Notes under the pieces: model-generated
What the model was told of the DNA's origin: nothing
Seen by the model: the letters and a program-made list of their open reading frames with translations, nothing else
Databases searched by the model: none
IMG/VR virus record: IMGVR_UViG_3300032053_008583
Span: 1-24,305 of that record
Origin: a virus
Reading direction: 5' to 3' (one strand)
DNA length: 24,305 bases
Made by a program: the position numbers and the translations under genes
Shown: one piece after another, positions 1 through 6,152 of the stretch
Numbering within the stretch: the stretch's first letter is position 1
Layout: the number at the start of each line of letters is the position of its first letter

Positions 1-410
1 AGAGAATGTATCGAAGAGGAAGAAGAAACAAGCTTTGGTATAGAGAGCCTAGATGGTTGAATAGAAAGGCTACTAAGAAGCTAGGTTGGATAGCTCCCTC
101 TGTACAATATAGACTTGATTCTCATATCAATAGAAAAGGTTTTATTCCCTCTATTAGAAGGAAAAGATATTCTATTCAACCCTGTGATTTAGTAAAAATA
201 AGTTGTAATTGGCAAAGCACAAAAGGGTCTCATTGCAAGGGTACAAGAATTATTGTAGGTAAAAAGTCAATAAATATTAATCAAGTGAAAAATGTATTTC
301 ATATTGGAAGCTTGATTTGGAGGACAGCAATTCCTCCCACGGCTAAAGCCGTGGGTTTCCTTGCTGTAAATTTTCATGATAGAGATAATCAACCAATGCT
401 ACATCTGTAA
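1..410 (+). pseudogene. IscB/RRXRR-family nuclease, internally deleted remnant (5' end outside window)
   Basis: The frame is open to the left edge, so the true start lies outside the window; the first visible Met is at 6. The first 40 residues read like the arginine-rich bridge-helix stretch of IscB/RRXRR proteins (RRGRRNKLWYREPRWLNR, then WIAPSVQYRLDSH). About residue 43 the protein jumps straight to what resembles the C-terminal target-recognition part (IPSIRRKRYSIQP, later KGTRI and SLIWRTAIPPTAKAVGFLA). RuvC-II, the HNH domain and RuvC-III, which normally lie between these parts, are absent. About 130 residues are present where the family usually has 400-500. The end of the frame is encoded by the IS200/IS605-type end hairpin at 336-355. 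I infer an internally deleted, nuclease-dead relic. Family assignment rests on recalled sequence patterns. The gene is AT-rich compared with the phage genes. Confidence 0.6.
336..355 (+). repeat. IS200/IS605-type end hairpin next to the IscB relic
   Basis: A perfect 8-bp inverted repeat, CCCACGGC-TAAA-GCCGTGGG, sits in the context TTCCT...TTTCCTTGC, which is very common at the right ends of IS200/IS605 and IscB-carrying elements. It marks the downstream end of the mobile element whose relic lies at 1-410. The next gene begins about 20 nt further on. Confidence 0.7.
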
Positions 411-576
411 GGAATGGTTTGAGGAAAAGGTGCTGAAGGTGATACGTATCCCGGATCAATCAGGATATGTGGAAAAACCTGTATGCCCCGGATGCCTCGA
501 TGAGATAAAGACCCGATCGGAGGGAATCCCCAAGAAAACCCCGGGGGGATTATTACTGGACAGAAAAGACGGATAA
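376..576 (+). CDS. Small zinc-ribbon protein, function unknown
   Basis: A 66-residue protein with two Cys pairs (CYIC near residue 8 and CPGC near residue 37), spaced like a small zinc ribbon. It has no further domain. The ATG at 376 is the first start after an in-frame TAA at 367-369 and has no convincing ribosome-binding site. It begins only about 20 nt after the IS end hairpin and overlaps the end of the IscB relic frame. The element may therefore have landed at, and replaced, the original 5' end of this gene. Several other tiny Cys-pair proteins are encoded in this window. Functional assignment is not possible. Confidence 0.5.
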   Translation: MIEIINQCYICKEWFEEKVLKVIRIPDQSGYVEKPVCPGCLDEIKTRSEGIPKKTPGGLLLDRKDG

Positions 577-633
577 GTTAAGAAAATAATACTATGTGGC
601 AAAGTGCAATTAGTTGCCTTTCAGGGGGATGAG

Positions 634-1323
634 ATGGGCTTGAATAAGCAAAAAGGAAATATGTTTCCCTGGGTCACCCACACCATAAACCCGATCAAGG
701 GTTGCCTCCATGATTGCAGTTATTGTTATTTGAGATCGCTACTGTTCTTTGAGATGACGCCCCGGTTTGAGGAAAGAGAGGTAAAAAGAGGGCTTGGCAA
801 GGGGAGAGTGATCTTTGTGGGATCGGCCAGCGACATGTGGGGAGTGTGGGTTCCGGATGTCCAAATCCATGCGGTTCTGGAACAGTGCATGAAATATCCG
901 GATAACACCTATCTCTTCCAGTCCAAGAATCCTGAAAGATTCAAGAATTTCATATTCCCTCCCAAAACGATCCTTGGCACCACCATAGAGACGAACAGGC
1001 AGGGGCTGATACAAAGCAAGGCCCCAAAGGTGGAAAGTAGGGTTCAGGCTATGGTGGCTTTCAAGGATGCAAGGAAAATGGTGTCCCTTGAGCCGATCAT
1101 GGACTTTGACCTGGAAGCGATGGTGAGGATGATCTCATTGGTCGGGCCTGAGTTTGTGAGCATTGGCGCGGATAGCAAGAATCACGCGTTAATGGAACCT
1201 TCCTGGAAGAAGGTGAGGGAATTGATTGAAAGGTTGGGAGGAATTACGGAGGTTAGGGAGAAGGAGAATCTGGAAAGGCTGAAGTCTACAGTCAATAAAG
1301 GTCAACATTTATGGGGAAATTGA
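634..1323 (+). CDS. Radical-SAM-like phage Gp37/Gp68 (DUF5131-type) protein
   Basis: A 229-residue protein. Near the N-terminus it carries a CxxxCxxC cluster, C24-x3-C28-x2-C31, inside INPIKGCLHDCSYCY, the radical-SAM iron-sulfur signature in the form seen in phage Gp37/Gp68 (DUF5131) proteins. Further family-like stretches are VGSASDMWG, TYLFQSKNPERF and SLEPIMDF. The family is presumed to bind a 4Fe-4S cluster and S-adenosylmethionine; its reaction is not known to me. I chose the ATG at 634 over an upstream in-frame start at 604 because AGGGGG (623-628) lies 5 nt before it. The stop is followed one base later by the start of a small membrane peptide, which suggests one transcript. Confidence 0.75.
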   Translation: MGLNKQKGNMFPWVTHTINPIKGCLHDCSYCYLRSLLFFEMTPRFEEREVKRGLGKGRVIFVGSASDMWGVWVPDVQIHAVLEQCMKYPDNTYLFQSKNPERFKNFIFPPKTILGTTIETNRQGLIQSKAPKVESRVQAMVAFKDARKMVSLEPIMDFDLEAMVRMISLVGPEFVSIGADSKNHALMEPSWKKVRELIERLGGITEVREKENLERLKSTVNKGQHLWGN

Positions 1324-1324
1324 A

Positions 1325-1414
1325 ATGTGGATCCTCGGAATTTTCTGTATCATTTGGGCTTGCTATGGAATGTGGATAATCCATAAAAAGAGGAAAATGA
1401 GAAGCACCATTTGA
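1325..1414 (+). CDS. Putative 29-residue single-pass membrane peptide
   Basis: ATG at 1325 opens a 29-codon frame one base after the preceding stop. The product has a hydrophobic segment of about 18 residues (WILGIFCIIWACYGMWII) followed by a strongly basic tail (HKKRKMRS), as expected for a small N-out/C-in membrane peptide. GGGGAA at 1315-1320 gives a fair ribosome-binding site. Tiny membrane proteins of this kind are common in phages, sometimes as lysis or inhibitor factors. No specific role can be assigned. The close spacing, start signal and hydropathy are the only support. Confidence 0.5.
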   Translation: MWILGIFCIIWACYGMWIIHKKRKMRSTI

Positions 1415-1447
1415 TATAGACAATCCCTATAGAAATGGAACAATAAA

Positions 1448-1681
1448 ATGCCAATCTGTAAGGATTGCAGGAGACCATTCACCAAGAATGTGTGGGAAAG
1501 AACCCGGAAATTCTGCATTCCATGCTCCGACAGAAGAGCAAAGGAGCAAGGCCACTTCGATAGGATTCATGGCGGATCGGTGCTTAATGCAAGGATTAGG
1601 GCCGATGGCTCTGGCAATCCGAAAATATGGACTTCAGGAGATTATGACCAGGGATTTTTGGAGAGCTTGGTCCCGAAATAA
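1448..1681 (+). CDS. Small zinc-ribbon protein, function unknown
   Basis: A 77-residue protein with two Cys pairs at C4/C7 (CKDC) and C23/C26 (CIPC) in a basic N-terminal half, the layout of a one-knuckle zinc ribbon. The C-terminal half (IRADGSGNPKIWTSGDYDQGF) is polar and unrecognised. The ribosome-binding site is weak (TGGAAC about 8 nt before the ATG). A competing frame at 1488-1724 was rejected because it lacks any motif. The gene sits between the radical-SAM-like gene and the terminase genes, on the same strand. It may bind nucleic acid or act as a small regulator, but this is only inference from the Cys pattern. Confidence 0.5.
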   Translation: MPICKDCRRPFTKNVWERTRKFCIPCSDRRAKEQGHFDRIHGGSVLNARIRADGSGNPKIWTSGDYDQGFLESLVPK

Positions 1682-1682
1682 A

Positions 1683-1812
1683 GGGAACAATGGAAACAAA
1701 GCGCAAGATAGTGAAATGACTTAGGGAATTTGTGGTATTATGCTGAAATGTTTCCATAGAAAGAAATAATAGGAAACAATAGGAAACAAATGAGGAAACA
1801 AATGAGGAAACA
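1683..1812. repeat. GGAAACA repeat cluster upstream of and inside the start of terS (candidate packaging or operator site)
   Basis: Six exact copies of GGAAACA lie within 121 bp: + strand at 1692, 1772, 1782, 1794 and 1806, and inverted at 1749-1755. A near copy (GGGAACA) lies at 1683. TGGAAACA (1691-1698) and TGTTTCCA (1749-1756) form an 8-bp inverted repeat. The last four copies are 10, 12 and 12 bp apart, about one helical turn, and run into the terS start. Small terminases of many phages bind DNA in or near their own gene, so this is a candidate pac/cos recognition array. A repressor operator, or simply repeated AGGA ribosome-binding sites, are alternatives. Confidence 0.5.
1733..1741 (+). 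promoter_or_regulatory. Possible extended -10 promoter for the terminase genes
   Basis: TGGTATTAT matches the extended -10 pattern TGnTATAAT. No good -35 box is seen 17 bp upstream (GAAATG), which extended -10 promoters tolerate. Transcription would begin near 1748, inside the GGAAACA repeat cluster and between the arms of its 8-bp inverted repeat. Repression by a repeat-binding protein would therefore be easy. Confidence 0.3.
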
Positions 1813-2473
1813 CATAGACTATGACCAGCTTCAGATTCTTGCCGATTTGAAGCTCACCAAGGCAGAGATGTCCAGAAGGCTCGGGGTCGGACGTCCGGCC
1901 ATAACAAAGGCCATCAGAAAGCTCAAGGGATATGCTACGAGAGTTGTGGCGCTTGAAAAGGCCAAGGAATACGGAGTGATTCAGTTCAACGTGATGCAGG
2001 ATCATCTGGATGACCTGAAATATTTAAAGGAGATCTTAGATCCTGTACACCGATATAACATGGGAGACAAAGAAGGTTTCATAGCGATGCAGAGAAAGAT
2101 CGAGTCTCAGTCAGCGGAAGGGGAGCCCGACCAGGAAGGGAAAAGAAAACAGAAATTGAACCGGGGCAGAAAGATCAAGAGAGAGCAGAAGATTGAGACC
2201 TTCGATTTTACCATGGATCCCCGGCTCCTTGAGACAAGGATTATTGAGGTGAGACTGAAATGCAGAGATTTTATCCTTGAAGCCTGGAAGACTGTTGCAA
2301 GCAAGGAAGAGGTTGAAGCCTTCAGGGAGACGTTCATAGAGACGCTCAGGGAGGTGAACTCCGAGATGAAGTGCCCGAACTGTGGGCATATATGGGAGAC
2401 CGATGCGGCAGAAAGATTCGTCGACAGGCTTAGATCGAAACGAATTATCAGACCAGACATTATCCTACATTGA
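1790..2473 (+). CDS. Putative terminase small subunit (HTH DNA-binding protein)
   Basis: A 227-residue protein directly upstream of and overlapping terL, the normal place for the small terminase subunit, which recognises phage DNA for packaging. Residues about 10-46 form a helix-turn-helix (DYDQLQILADLKLTKAEMSRRLGVGRPAITKAIRKL, quoted in part: TKAEMSRRLGVGRPAITKA). A long charged central region follows (QEGKRKQKLNRGRKIKRE), then a helical part. A CPNCGHIW pair lies near the C-terminus. Two in-frame ATGs, 1790 and 1802, each have AGGAAAC upstream, so the start is uncertain by four codons. The last ~70 nt overlap terL in another frame, suggesting translational coupling. Assignment rests on position plus the HTH, since small subunits are poorly conserved. 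Confidence 0.6.
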   Translation: MRKQMRKHIDYDQLQILADLKLTKAEMSRRLGVGRPAITKAIRKLKGYATRVVALEKAKEYGVIQFNVMQDHLDDLKYLKEILDPVHRYNMGDKEGFIAMQRKIESQSAEGEPDQEGKRKQKLNRGRKIKREQKIETFDFTMDPRLLETRIIEVRLKCRDFILEAWKTVASKEEVEAFRETFIETLREVNSEMKCPNCGHIWETDAAERFVDRLRSKRIIRPDIILH

Positions 2474-4595
2474 GGATAGGCTGAACCTGAAGAGGAAAAG
2501 GGCGTTCAACTTTAAGATTGACCTGCCGGTCCCTTTCCCTAAGCAGGCATTTGCCATCGAGCATCTCAAGAAAAGGAATGTCTTCAAGGTCGGGAGAAGG
2601 GGCGGGAAGACCGTCCTTGTCTCGATCATAGCGGGGAATAAATTTAGGGAAAAGAGAAGGATTCTTTATGCTGCCCCTACCACTGAGCAGCTTGACAGGT
2701 TCTGGACCACGGTCACAAGGGCCCTTGCGAAGCCAATAGAACAAGGGGTTCTGTACAAGAACGAGACACTCCATTTGATCGAGATCCCTGGGACGGAATA
2801 TCGGATTAAGGCAAAGACTGCCTGGAATGCAGATACTTTGCGTGGAGACTATTCGGATCTTCTCATCCTCGATGAGTGGCAGTTGATGAACGAGGATGCC
2901 TGGGAGTTTGTGGGTGCACCGATGCTTCTTGATAACGATGGGGATGCGATTTTTCTATTCACGCCGCCATCCCTCCACAGCCGGTCGGTGAGCAAAGCCA
3001 AGGATCTTCAGCACGCATCGAAGATGTATGAGAAATACAGAAATGATGAAACCGGAAGGTGGGCCACGTTTCACTGGACCTCTCACGATAATCCAACCCT
3101 GAGTAATAAGGCTTTATTGGATATCACAAAAGACATGACTTCTATCGCCTATAACATAGAGATCATGGCCCAGGATATAGACCAGGCCCCTGGTGCGCTT
3201 TGGAAAAAGGAAGATATAGAACACAACCGGGTATTTAAGGCCCCTGAATTGTCGAGGATAGTCGTAGGGGTTGATCCTTCGACGACAAGCGGAGGGGACG
3301 AGGCCGGGATAATAACGGCAGGAAGGGGAGGGGAGGACGGGTACGTTTTATCGGATGATAGTATCCAGGGGAGTCCCTTGGTTTGGGCGACTGCGGCGGT
3401 CACCGCGTTCCACAAGTTCAAGGCGGATCGGATAGTTGCTGAGTGTGTACCCATTGATAGTGAGGCCCTAACAAAGGAAGGATGGAAGCCTCCAGTAGAT
3501 CTTCGTGTTGGAGACCACATATTAGGCTATGATTTAAGCACGGACACATGTAAGTGGACTAAAATAATTGCCTTAAATTTTGGTTATGATGAAGTCATTA
3601 CTTATGGCAATTCAAGTTTTCATGTGCGATGCACTCGGAACCACAAATGGCCGATGAGAATTGAGAGCCGTGCGGGAAGAGCCAAGTATGGCAAGCGTTT
3701 GAAATGTAGTAAGAAAACTCAAGGCATGTTTACTATTGATGAAATGCTGAGAAGTTGGCGGCGTGCAAGAATGATTCAATGTGTTCCAGCGGATATAGGT
3801 AGTGGCATTGTTATAGCTAAATTTACTGATTGGATAGATCGTAACAATGCGGTTCGTAAGGTTTTGCAAATGAGCAGACAACAAAGAATTGGCTTTATCT
3901 ATGGAATGCTTCTCGGCGAAGGCACGCTTACGAAATGTGGGGGCGTACAGTTCAGTCAAAATCCAGGAGCAATAAATGATGCGTTTCTTCTTGCCTGTTT
4001 CCTTGAAGGGGTCCCTGCGAGTCATTGCCGAATTAATAGAAAGAAATGGAACGGAGAAGATCGTATTAGTTATCGAACATGGCTTCACAGATCACGTACA
4101 CTCCTTATAGAAAAGGTTCAAGAACTAAGGAGTAAGTCAGAAGAGGTTTGGTGTCCCACGACCCAACTTGAGACATGGGTAATGAGACAAGATGAGAGGA
4201 TCACAATCACGGGCAATTCAAATAATGGCGGGGAGATGGTGGAACTCACGATCAAACAGGTCGATCATTCCATTCCCGTCAAACTTGTCCATGCATCCAG
4301 AGGAAAATTTACGAGGGCCGAGCCCATAGCGGCCAACTATGAGAAGGGAAGGGTTCATCATGTCGGAAAATTCGATGCACTTGAGCGGGAGCAATGCCTA
4401 TGGATTCCGGGCGATCCGTCTCCGAATCGCATGGATGCCGCAGTTTGGGCCCTGACTGAACTTTTACTGAGGGCAACCCCGGGATTTGGTTTTGCGGGAA
4501 GATCCTATGAGCGGGAAACCAAAGTGGAGGAGAAGAAACAACCTTCCCGGAATATACGAGATCGGTTCATAGACAGATTTGATAGGGGGGATTGA
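2403..4595 (+). CDS. terL: Terminase large subunit (ATPase-nuclease) with intein
   Basis: The DNA-packaging motor ATPase and headful/cos nuclease. From ATG 2403 the precursor is 730 residues: a 472-residue extein, typical for TerL, plus a 258-residue intein. The ATPase has Walker A GRRGGKT (64-70), Walker B LLILDE (153-158) and the coupling motif FTPPS (186-190). The RNase-H-fold nuclease acids are D291 (VVGVDPSTT), E347 (RIVAE) and D678 (NRMDAAVWAL). The intein starts immediately after E347, and the post-intein SNNGGEMV completes the usual AE-NNGG motif. GTG 2382 is an alternative start, but ATG 2403 has GGGAG at 2394-2398. It overlaps terS upstream and the next gene by one base (TGATG). Packaging depends on protein splicing if the intein is active. 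Confidence 0.92.
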   Translation: MRQKDSSTGLDRNELSDQTLSYIEDRLNLKRKRAFNFKIDLPVPFPKQAFAIEHLKKRNVFKVGRRGGKTVLVSIIAGNKFREKRRILYAAPTTEQLDRFWTTVTRALAKPIEQGVLYKNETLHLIEIPGTEYRIKAKTAWNADTLRGDYSDLLILDEWQLMNEDAWEFVGAPMLLDNDGDAIFLFTPPSLHSRSVSKAKDLQHASKMYEKYRNDETGRWATFHWTSHDNPTLSNKALLDITKDMTSIAYNIEIMAQDIDQAPGALWKKEDIEHNRVFKAPELSRIVVGVDPSTTSGGDEAGIITAGRGGEDGYVLSDDSIQGSPLVWATAAVTAFHKFKADRIVAECVPIDSEALTKEGWKPPVDLRVGDHILGYDLSTDTCKWTKIIALNFGYDEVITYGNSSFHVRCTRNHKWPMRIESRAGRAKYGKRLKCSKKTQGMFTIDEMLRSWRRARMIQCVPADIGSGIVIAKFTDWIDRNNAVRKVLQMSRQQRIGFIYGMLLGEGTLTKCGGVQFSQNPGAINDAFLLACFLEGVPASHCRINRKKWNGEDRISYRTWLHRSRTLLIEKVQELRSKSEEVWCPTTQLETWVMRQDERITITGNSNNGGEMVELTIKQVDHSIPVKLVHASRGKFTRAEPIAANYEKGRVHHVGKFDALEREQCLWIPGDPSPNRMDAAVWALTELLLRATPGFGFAGRSYERETKVEEKKQPSRNIRDRFIDRFDRGD
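3444..4217 (+). mobile_element. LAGLIDADG intein inside TerL
   Basis: In-frame insertion of 258 codons. The N-terminal splice block begins with Cys1 and reads DSEALTKEGW...VDLRVGDHILGYD, a clear Hint block A. Block B is CTRNHKW with the T-x-x-H pair. The centre contains GFIYGMLLGEGTL, a LAGLIDADG-type helix, so a homing endonuclease is or was present; I see only one such motif with confidence. The C-terminal block is ITITGN followed by Ser+1, with Gly instead of His at the penultimate position. The insert is visibly more AT-rich than the flanking terL DNA, as expected for a horizontally moved element. Boundaries are set by Cys1 at 3444 and Asn at 4215-4217. Confidence 0.9.
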
Positions 4596-4813
4596 TGAGC
4601 CAGGACAAAAAAGAGAATAACAGCGATTCCTATCTCATCGGCTGGAAATCCATCTGCGAGGCCATGGGGGTACTCTCCCCGAAGTCAGCTCATGAGAGGA
4701 TAAAAAGAGCCAATATTGACCTCGGCTGGGAACGGATGAAAAAGGGTCGGTCTCCGGCGATAAGGAAGTCCGTTTTGCTCGAAAAGTTAGACAAATACTT
4801 CTATCAGTCATAA
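4595..4813 (+). CDS. Small helix-turn-helix protein
   Basis: A 72-residue protein. The segment YLIGWKSICEAMGVLSPKSAHERIK, followed by a basic wing-like part (WERMKKGRSPAIRKSVLLEKL), resembles the short MerR/excisionase-like HTH proteins often encoded in phages. The ATG at 4595 overlaps the terL stop (TGATG) and has AGGGGGG at 4584-4590, so it is translated with terL. It could be a transcriptional regulator of the late genes or an accessory packaging factor. The 250-nt regulatory gap with promoter and terminator follows directly. The function is inferred from fold pattern only. Confidence 0.6.
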   Translation: MSQDKKENNSDSYLIGWKSICEAMGVLSPKSAHERIKRANIDLGWERMKKGRSPAIRKSVLLEKLDKYFYQS

Positions 4814-4861
4814 AAATTGCTTTTTACTGCATTTTACCTTCGTCAAAGTCAAGATTTCATA

Positions 4862-4891
4862 TTGACAACCGAATTCCTTTCCATGTAACAT
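4862..4891 (+). promoter_or_regulatory. Sigma70-like promoter ahead of a hairpin leader
   Basis: TTGACA at 4862-4867 is a perfect -35 box. TAACAT at 4886-4891 follows after an 18-bp spacer as a moderate -10. Transcription would start near 4898, and the RNA would begin at the inverted repeat TGAGA-TACATC-TCTCA (4900-4915) and then meet the intrinsic terminator at 4940-4974. A short leader of about 75 nt would result unless the polymerase is modified. Confidence 0.45.
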
Positions 4892-4939
4892 TATTTCATT
4901 GAGATACATCTCTCATCTAACCCTCCTTTCTTTCTGATA

Positions 4940-4974
4940 GGCGCCCCTTGTGCGATACAGGGGACGCCTTTTTT
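4940..4974 (+). terminator. Intrinsic terminator / attenuator hairpin
   Basis: GGCG-CCCCT...AGGGG-A-CGCC forms a stem (4940-4968) with a small internal asymmetry and a 10-nt loop, followed by TTTTTT (4969-4974). It lies between the promoter at 4862-4891 and the next gene at 5065, so it acts in the leader. The right arm AGGGGACGCC recurs exactly at 11486-11495, in the leader of the capsid gene. Confidence 0.7.
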
Positions 4975-5032
4975 GTTTTCGGGAGCTATAAGAAATGGGG
5001 AACAAGCTGGTGAGGAAGCTAAGGAAAATATC

Positions 5033-5068
5033 ATGAATGATTTGGTGTCCCTGGAGCTGAACGAGTGA
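5033..5068 (+). CDS. Possible 11-residue leader peptide
   Basis: ATG at 5033 opens a very short frame (MNDLVSLELNE) whose TGA at 5066-5068 overlaps the GTG start of the next gene. AAGGA lies about 8 nt upstream. It may only serve to deliver ribosomes to the downstream GTG. Evidence is limited to the start signal and the GTGA junction. Confidence 0.2.
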   Translation: MNDLVSLELNE

Positions 5069-5805
5069 AATGTGAATTTTGTGGAGGCAACATAGTTGAG
5101 GACCAGTGGAACCCATTCGGGGGCGAAAAATGCATGATGTGCGGGAGAAAACCGAAGACAGAGGAAACTATGAGCAATCGGTTAAATCCGGAAAAGGAAG
5201 AAATGGTAAAGGCCCTCTTAAAAGATCATTCCATCAGGGATATCATCAAGGAAACCGGGGTGGCGAAGAATACGATTATACGGATTAGGAACGAGAATTT
5301 TACAGAGGAAGAAAAGGCCAAATTGAAAAAGTGGGCTAACGTGAAAGGGCGGAACAAAAGGGAATTGGAAAGGGAGGATCTGGAAGCGACAGAGCAACGG
5401 AGGGAGACGAAGGTGAATGAGGATCAAAAGACGAAAATTTGCAGCAAATGCAAGGAACCAATGCTGCTAACAGAGGAACTTTTTTCACACAATCATTCGA
5501 CTTCTGACGGCTGGGAAAGGTTTTGTAAGGCCTGTGCGAGCAAGATGAGGAAGGATCGAAAGGAAAAAACCGCAGGAAAGAATTCAGGGAACCGGAAACA
5601 TGGCAACAATGGGGGTCGGGCGCGGAAGAGAACCCCCATAAAAGAAATGCAGCTTGTCCGGGGAAGTGGCCCGATAATGAATTCGGAGCAGCTCTTCCGG
5701 ACATTCAGATACACGCTGGCCTATGAGATATGTGACGAGGTGGTCGGCCACATCAATCAGTTGAAGGAGAAACTTGCAAGTGAATTGCACCTGTCAAAAG
5801 CATAG
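5065..5805 (+). CDS. Zinc-ribbon / HTH protein of unknown function
   Basis: A 246-residue protein starting at GTG 5065 (GGAG at 5053-5056). It has three recognisable parts. The first is an N-terminal zinc ribbon, C3/C6 and C23/C26. The second is a helix-turn-helix around residues 47-77 (IRDIIKETGVAKNTIIRI), resembling resolvase-type HTHs. The third is a second Cys domain, C126/C129 and C154/C157 (CSKCKEPMLLTEELF...FCKAC), of the kind often found attached to phage HNH endonucleases, but no HNH core is present. The C-terminus is a short helical segment. It sits between the promoter-terminator leader and the portal module. It may be a DNA-binding regulator, possibly of late transcription, which is inference from its domains and place. 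A derelict endonuclease accessory is an alternative. Confidence 0.65.
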   Translation: MKCEFCGGNIVEDQWNPFGGEKCMMCGRKPKTEETMSNRLNPEKEEMVKALLKDHSIRDIIKETGVAKNTIIRIRNENFTEEEKAKLKKWANVKGRNKRELEREDLEATEQRRETKVNEDQKTKICSKCKEPMLLTEELFSHNHSTSDGWERFCKACASKMRKDRKEKTAGKNSGNRKHGNNGGRARKRTPIKEMQLVRGSGPIMNSEQLFRTFRYTLAYEICDEVVGHINQLKEKLASELHLSKA

Positions 5806-5862
5806 CCATGCTAAACCTATACATCTTGTGAACGGATATAGCGGTTTACTGGGAGAAGATAC

Positions 5863-6027
5863 CTGATAATAAAATGGCTAAAGAAACTTGATAAAAAGGA
5901 CATTGTGATAGGCGGAGGACTCGTTCTTATAGGTGTTGGCTTCTGGCTTGTTCACCCGTCTTTTGCCTTCATATCGGTGGGTCTTGGGCTGTTCGGGCTG
6001 GGGACGGGACTGATAAAGGTGAAGTGA
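5863..6027 (+). CDS. Small two-helix membrane protein with non-ATG start
   Basis: A 54-codon frame encodes a basic N-terminus (WLKKLDKKD) followed by two hydrophobic, glycine-rich segments (VIGGGLVLIGVGFWLV and FAFISVGLGLFGLGTGL), consistent with two membrane helices. It resembles small phage membrane proteins of the pattern KKLDKKDxxxGxGLVLxGVG. No in-frame ATG exists after the TAG at 5839-5841. CTG at 5863 with GGGAGA at 5851-5856 is my best start. GTG at 5905 with AAGGA is the fallback and would cut the basic region. The stretch 5806-5862 holds no other gene. A role in lysis or host-membrane interaction is possible, but nothing shows it. Confidence 0.45.
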   Translation: MIIKWLKKLDKKDIVIGGGLVLIGVGFWLVHPSFAFISVGLGLFGLGTGLIKVK

Positions 6028-6060
6028 TCAGAAAAGAATATTTTTTTAGATAGGGAACAA

Positions 6061-6081
6061 AATCGGGAGCGCGACCCGATT
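6061..6081 (+). promoter_or_regulatory. Leader hairpin upstream of the portal terminator
   Basis: AATCGGG-AGCGCGA-CCCGATT is a perfect 7-bp stem with a 7-nt loop and no following T tract. It stands 16 nt before the terminator at 6098-6140, so the portal leader contains two stem-loops in series. A similar pair precedes the capsid gene. Confidence 0.5.
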
Positions 6082-6097
6082 CCCAAATATTCAGAAG

Positions 6098-6140
6098 AGG
6101 CCGATTCCGTGATCACGGCGGGATTGGCCTTTTCTTTTTT
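6098..6140 (+). terminator. Intrinsic terminator directly ahead of the portal gene
   Basis: AGGCCGATTCCG (6098-6109) pairs with CGGGATTGGCCT (6119-6130) through 12 bp including two G-T pairs, with a 9-nt loop, followed by TTTCTTTTTT (6131-6140). The portal ribosome-binding site GGGAGGG begins at 6141. No promoter fits between terminator and gene, so portal mRNA must read through it. Confidence 0.75.
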
Positions 6141-6152
6141 GGGAGGGATGCA

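Noticed and set aside
1488-1724. A 78-codon frame overlapping the zinc-ribbon gene at 1448
   Set aside because: No motif and no ribosome-binding site. The overlapping frame has two well-spaced Cys pairs.
2382-2402. GTG at 2382 as the terL start
   Set aside because: It has no good ribosome-binding site at the right distance, while ATG 2403 has GGGAG four bases upstream. It remains possible.
3612-4088. A 158-codon frame on the minus strand
   Set aside because: It lies opposite the intein coding sequence, which has clear Hint and LAGLIDADG motifs.
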